Below are positions 6,415 to 9,125 of a stretch of 9,125 bases of DNA, piece after piece. The notes beneath the pieces were generated by a model, which saw only the letters and a program-made list of their open reading frames with translations, had not been told where the DNA came from and made no database searches. Made by a program: the position numbers and the translations under genes. The stretch comes from Candidatus Altimarinota bacterium (GTDB lineage Bacteria > Patescibacteriota > Gracilibacteria > UBA4473), in assembly GCA_905478675.1 (NCBI GenBank), contig CAJQJI010000007.1, forward strand, positions 1-9,125. Direction: 5' to 3'. Position 1 is the first letter of the stretch. Every line of letters starts with the position of its first letter.

Positions 6415-7578
6415 ATGAAAAAATGGATTCTAATTCTCGGCGGGATAATTTTCAGTCTCACCCTTGCGTTCGCCGCAACCACTGGGCCAAAAGAAGTCCC
6501 TTCGATTGCCGCTGAACCAAGCAATACCAACGCCTCGCCAAAAGATATTTCGCCGCTTATGCCTCAAACCGTAGCCACAGAAATAGAATCAGAGCCACAA
6601 ATAGAAACCCCATCCGTGCTTCCACCTGAAACGCCCATACCAGTAACGGTCGTTAAACCGCATGGTATTTTTACCAGTTCAGGCGCCACTCAAAGTACGG
6701 TTATCAATCATCCGGCCGTACAAGGCGCCTTAGTTCGAGGACTATGGAAAGAAATCGAAATCGCCCCTGGCGTATTCGACTTCACGCGTCTTGATGCCCA
6801 AATAAACGCTCTAAAAAAAGCGGGGAAATCGTACTCACTGGCCATAAACGCGGGCGGGCTTGGCAGCCCCGATTGGTTAACCTCCGAACTTGAAGCCGCC
6901 TACCTTGATTACAAATTCAGAAACCAGTTTGCCTATAAGTTACCGTTATTTTGGGACGAAACCGTTCAGGAGCGGTTGCATAAATTAGCGCTTGCCCTTA
7001 GTCAGCAATATGGAGACGATCCCAATTTACACCTCGTCTATATTCCGCAAATGACGGCCAATGGCTTAGAAGGTCACCTACAAGGTATTAGTCTAAACGA
7101 TTTAGAACGCGCTGGATATACAGACCAAAAATGGATTGAGGCGGCCATAAGTGTTTCTCGTCATTTTGCCGAAGCGTTTAAACACAAAGCCCTCGCCTTT
7201 GAAGTACACGAAATAAACAACGGGGCCGCCGTTCCGGCCCAAATTCTAAACACCCTGTGGGAAGACCCACAACTCGAACAACGAGTCGGCGCCGGCGTCT
7301 GGTGGCTATCGGGAAAAACCAACTACCAGTCTCAATTATTAGACGTTCTCGCCACCTACCCAGGCGATATTTACGCCCAAGTTATTGGTAAATCAGCCGA
7401 TACACAGCGTTTTTTAGAAAACGACTACCGCACGGTTTTTACTCAAGCTAAAACGTTAAATATTCGCTACATTGAACCCTGGGAATACGAATTTAAAACT
7501 GGCCCCAATGGGGCTAACGGAATTTGGGACGAATTATTTACCGATTTCAATACATGGGCCGAAGCCACCAAACTTTAA
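6415..7578 (+). CDS. Secreted glycoside-hydrolase-like TIM-barrel protein
   Basis: Exported protein of 387 residues whose exact family I cannot name. A signal peptide (Lys2-Lys3, hydrophobic 4-18, likely cut near LAFA|A at 20) is followed by a Pro/Glu/Thr/Ser-rich linker to about 80. The globular domain (81-387) opens with HGIFTSSGA and has RGLWKEIEIAPGVFDFTRLD (108-127), like the start of GH42/GH5-type (clan A) barrels where a substrate-facing strand leads to a 'pG.fdf..lD' helix. Candidate acidic residues are Glu219 (GLEGH), Glu263/Glu266 (AFEVHEINNG) and Glu354/Glu357 (YIEPWEYEF); the usual Asn-Glu-Pro acid/base motif is absent. Aromatic residues Trp154, Trp180 and Trp296-297 could line a sugar site. 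It follows the exporter operon by 59 bases, and its stop overlaps the convergent SulP stop. It could be a polysaccharide-modifying enzyme or a non-catalytic binding protein. No Shine-Dalgarno site. Confidence 0.7.
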   Translation: MKKWILILGGIIFSLTLAFAATTGPKEVPSIAAEPSNTNASPKDISPLMPQTVATEIESEPQIETPSVLPPETPIPVTVVKPHGIFTSSGATQSTVINHPAVQGALVRGLWKEIEIAPGVFDFTRLDAQINALKKAGKSYSLAINAGGLGSPDWLTSELEAAYLDYKFRNQFAYKLPLFWDETVQERLHKLALALSQQYGDDPNLHLVYIPQMTANGLEGHLQGISLNDLERAGYTDQKWIEAAISVSRHFAEAFKHKALAFEVHEINNGAAVPAQILNTLWEDPQLEQRVGAGVWWLSGKTNYQSQLLDVLATYPGDIYAQVIGKSADTQRFLENDYRTVFTQAKTLNIRYIEPWEYEFKTGPNGANGIWDELFTDFNTWAEATKL

Positions 7579-9125
7579 ACCTTATGAATCGCTTCTATCG
7601 CTTCTGAGGTTCTGGTATAAATTTTTCCATCAATCATTTTTTGCTTATAAAACGATTCTTTATGAATAAGTTTTTGAACTTCTTTATTAATCCCCGCCAA
7701 CAAAATACTTTTATTGTTATTCTTTTTTAAGAGCTCGATAATTTCGCCTAAATAATCAACGCCATCTATATCGGCGTAAAAAGAGTGTCGCAGTGACAGA
7801 ATAACATGTTTATTATTCTTAATTTTCTTGGCCGCTTCTAAGTGAGCGGGCATATTAACGTACGTCAATGTCCCCGAAATTTTATAAACCACAATATCGG
7901 AATCGATGACCGCTTTCTTTAAAAAATCGTTCTTCAATAAAGCTTCTATCATTTTTCCGTTTTTCCATAATAAAACCTCGGTCTGCCCATACGAAAGCTT
8001 ATTTACAAAAATAAGCAGGGCGATGATGGTTCCAATTAAAATTCCGACAATTGGGTCTTCGACCACGACAATTACCGCTACTAACAGCGATAACACAAAC
8101 GCTTGTTTCTCGTTCTCAACCAAACGAATAAAATGCTTTTTTTCGACCATCCCAATCGAAATCACCACTAAAATAGAGGCAATCACCACCATGGGTAAAA
8201 ATTTAAAATAACTAATAAAAAACACCGCAATCATCCCCACAAATAGGGCATTCAATATGGCCGAAGTTTTATGGTTCGCTCCACTTTTAATATTTAAAGC
8301 CGTTCGAGCCAACGCCGCCGTAGCCGGAATTCCGCCCATTAAACCAGACCCGATATTAGCGATAGAAAGCCCTAAAACCTCTTTTCTATGGTTAAATTTT
8401 GTATCGGTCATCGTGTCGGCAATTTGCCCCGACAACAAGGTTTCTAAAATAGAAATCACCGCTACAAAAATAGCTAACAACCATAAGTCTCTTTCCAGAA
8501 AAACAGACCAACTCAACCCGTTAAAAGGATTTTCAAACAAAGTGGCGTGTACAGAAGGATACTTGTCGCCCAACGTTAAAATATCAGGCGAATAGCCCAA
8601 AGCGGGTAACAACATCATCGCTCCGATGCCTAAAAAAGCCGCTACCGACGCCCCTGGAATCCCCGGCACTTTTTTGTTCCACCCCATAATAAAAACCGTC
8701 GTCAGCAGGAAAATCCAAAACACCGGCCAATGCGCTAATTCTAAATGCTGAAAAATAGTCACAACGTTGCCTAAAAAGCTTTCTGTTTTTTCAATTTCTT
8801 CAATTCCCAGCATGTTATCAAGCTGTCCTAAGCCAATAATAATCGCCACTCCTAGCGTGAACCCATGCACCACTGAGTGTGGAATAAAAATAATATATTT
8901 ATCGAGACTAAACAGGTACGATAGCAAAATTAATACCCCGGAAAGCAACGCCACAATGGGTAAAATTTGGTAGCCATGAATTAAAGAGTACGAAACCAAA
9001 ATTCCCGCCAACGCCCCCGTTGGCCCCATCACATTGAAATTACTACCACCCCAAATAGCCCCCAATAACCCAGCCCACACCGCCGTAATAATACCCTGCG
9101 TTGGCGTCGCCCCTGCCGTAATGGC
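7575..9125 (-). CDS. SulP-family anion transporter with C-terminal STAS domain (5' end outside window)
   Basis: Second SulP transporter; 516 residues are visible and the N-terminus lies beyond the right edge. A GTG at 9078-9080 could be mistaken for the start, but the conserved frame continues upstream to the edge (GATPTQGIITA), so roughly 30-40 residues are probably missing. The membrane domain carries the family motifs GGSNFNVMGPTGALAG and, near 8259-8453, SGQIADTMTDTKFNHRKE, GGIPATAALARTALNIKSG. The cytoplasmic STAS domain covers about 7578-7898. Its usual D-S/T-x-G phosphosite region reads ADIDGVDYLGEII, lacking the Ser/Thr seen in anti-sigma antagonists, as is common in transporter STAS domains. 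The product imports an anion (sulfate- or bicarbonate-type; not resolvable). It ends with TAA at 7575-7577, overlapping the convergent gene by four bases. Confidence 0.93.
   Translation of the reverse strand, partial: AITAGATPTQGIITAVWAGLLGAIWGGSNFNVMGPTGALAGILVSYSLIHGYQILPIVALLSGVLILLSYLFSLDKYIIFIPHSVVHGFTLGVAIIIGLGQLDNMLGIEEIEKTESFLGNVVTIFQHLELAHWPVFWIFLLTTVFIMGWNKKVPGIPGASVAAFLGIGAMMLLPALGYSPDILTLGDKYPSVHATLFENPFNGLSWSVFLERDLWLLAIFVAVISILETLLSGQIADTMTDTKFNHRKEVLGLSIANIGSGLMGGIPATAALARTALNIKSGANHKTSAILNALFVGMIAVFFISYFKFLPMVVIASILVVISIGMVEKKHFIRLVENEKQAFVLSLLVAVIVVVEDPIVGILIGTIIALLIFVNKLSYGQTEVLLWKNGKMIEALLKNDFLKKAVIDSDIVVYKISGTLTYVNMPAHLEAAKKIKNNKHVILSLRHSFYADIDGVDYLGEIIELLKKNNNKSILLAGINKEVQKLIHKESFYKQKMIDGKIYTRTSEAIEAIHKV

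Noticed and set aside
7906..8973. Three plus-strand open frames in the right SulP region.
   Set aside because: All are antisense to conserved SulP helices and STAS sequence; no independent start signal or domain.
1..9125. The SulP fragments at the two edges could be one gene spanning the junction of a circular 9-kb molecule.
   Set aside because: On a circle the order would fit, but both fragments contain the same early conserved region with different sequence, so they overlap in homologous positions and must be two genes.

Overview
The window looks like ordinary bacterial chromosome of moderate-to-low GC. It is gene-dense and uses the standard code: every long reading frame is open without in-frame TGA, and all seven visible stop codons are TAA. 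No tRNA, rRNA, CRISPR array, transposase, phage gene or origin was seen. None of the seven visible start codons has a Shine-Dalgarno sequence. The membrane-fusion protein with a very long helical hairpin, next to a MacB-type ATPase and permease, resembles proteins I associate with Patescibacteria (Candidate Phyla Radiation, Peregrinibacteria/Gracilibacteria-like). This assignment is an inference held with moderate confidence at best, and a non-SD group such as Bacteroidota is not excluded. In-frame UGA-as-glycine recoding (code 25) is not supported.

Layout. Positions 1-451 (minus): N-terminal 150 residues of a SulP-family anion transporter, cut by the left edge. 452-658: a leader-like intergenic region with small inverted repeats. 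659-1105 (plus): a YwbE/DUF2196 protein with an unusual tail that runs 131 bp into the end of the next gene. 975-2246 (minus): a secreted lipoprotein of the glucose/sorbosone dehydrogenase beta-propeller family. 2247-2407: a divergent promoter region with a perfect TATAAT and an 8-bp dyad just upstream. 2408-6355 (plus): a three-gene MacA / MacB-ATPase / MacB-permease operon. 6415-7578 (plus): a secreted protein with a TIM-barrel glycoside-hydrolase-like domain behind a Pro/Glu/Thr-rich linker. 7575-9125 (minus): the C-terminal part of a second, different SulP transporter with a STAS domain, cut by the right edge and overlapping the previous gene tail-to-tail by the four bases TTAA.

How the genes may work together. 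The three MacAB genes form one tripartite-style exporter: adaptor, ATPase and FtsX-type permease. No TolC-like outer-membrane channel is visible. The downstream secreted hydrolase-like gene follows after 59 bp and has its own possible -10 box, so it may be co-transcribed or independent. The two SulP genes point to anion (sulfate or bicarbonate type) uptake; they are two separate genes, since both contain the same N-terminal conserved region. I see no clearly undescribed multi-gene system. The most unusual items are the hydrolase-like secreted protein, the extended helical adaptor with its Gly-rich tail, the YwbE tail overlap, and the consistent absence of Shine-Dalgarno sites.
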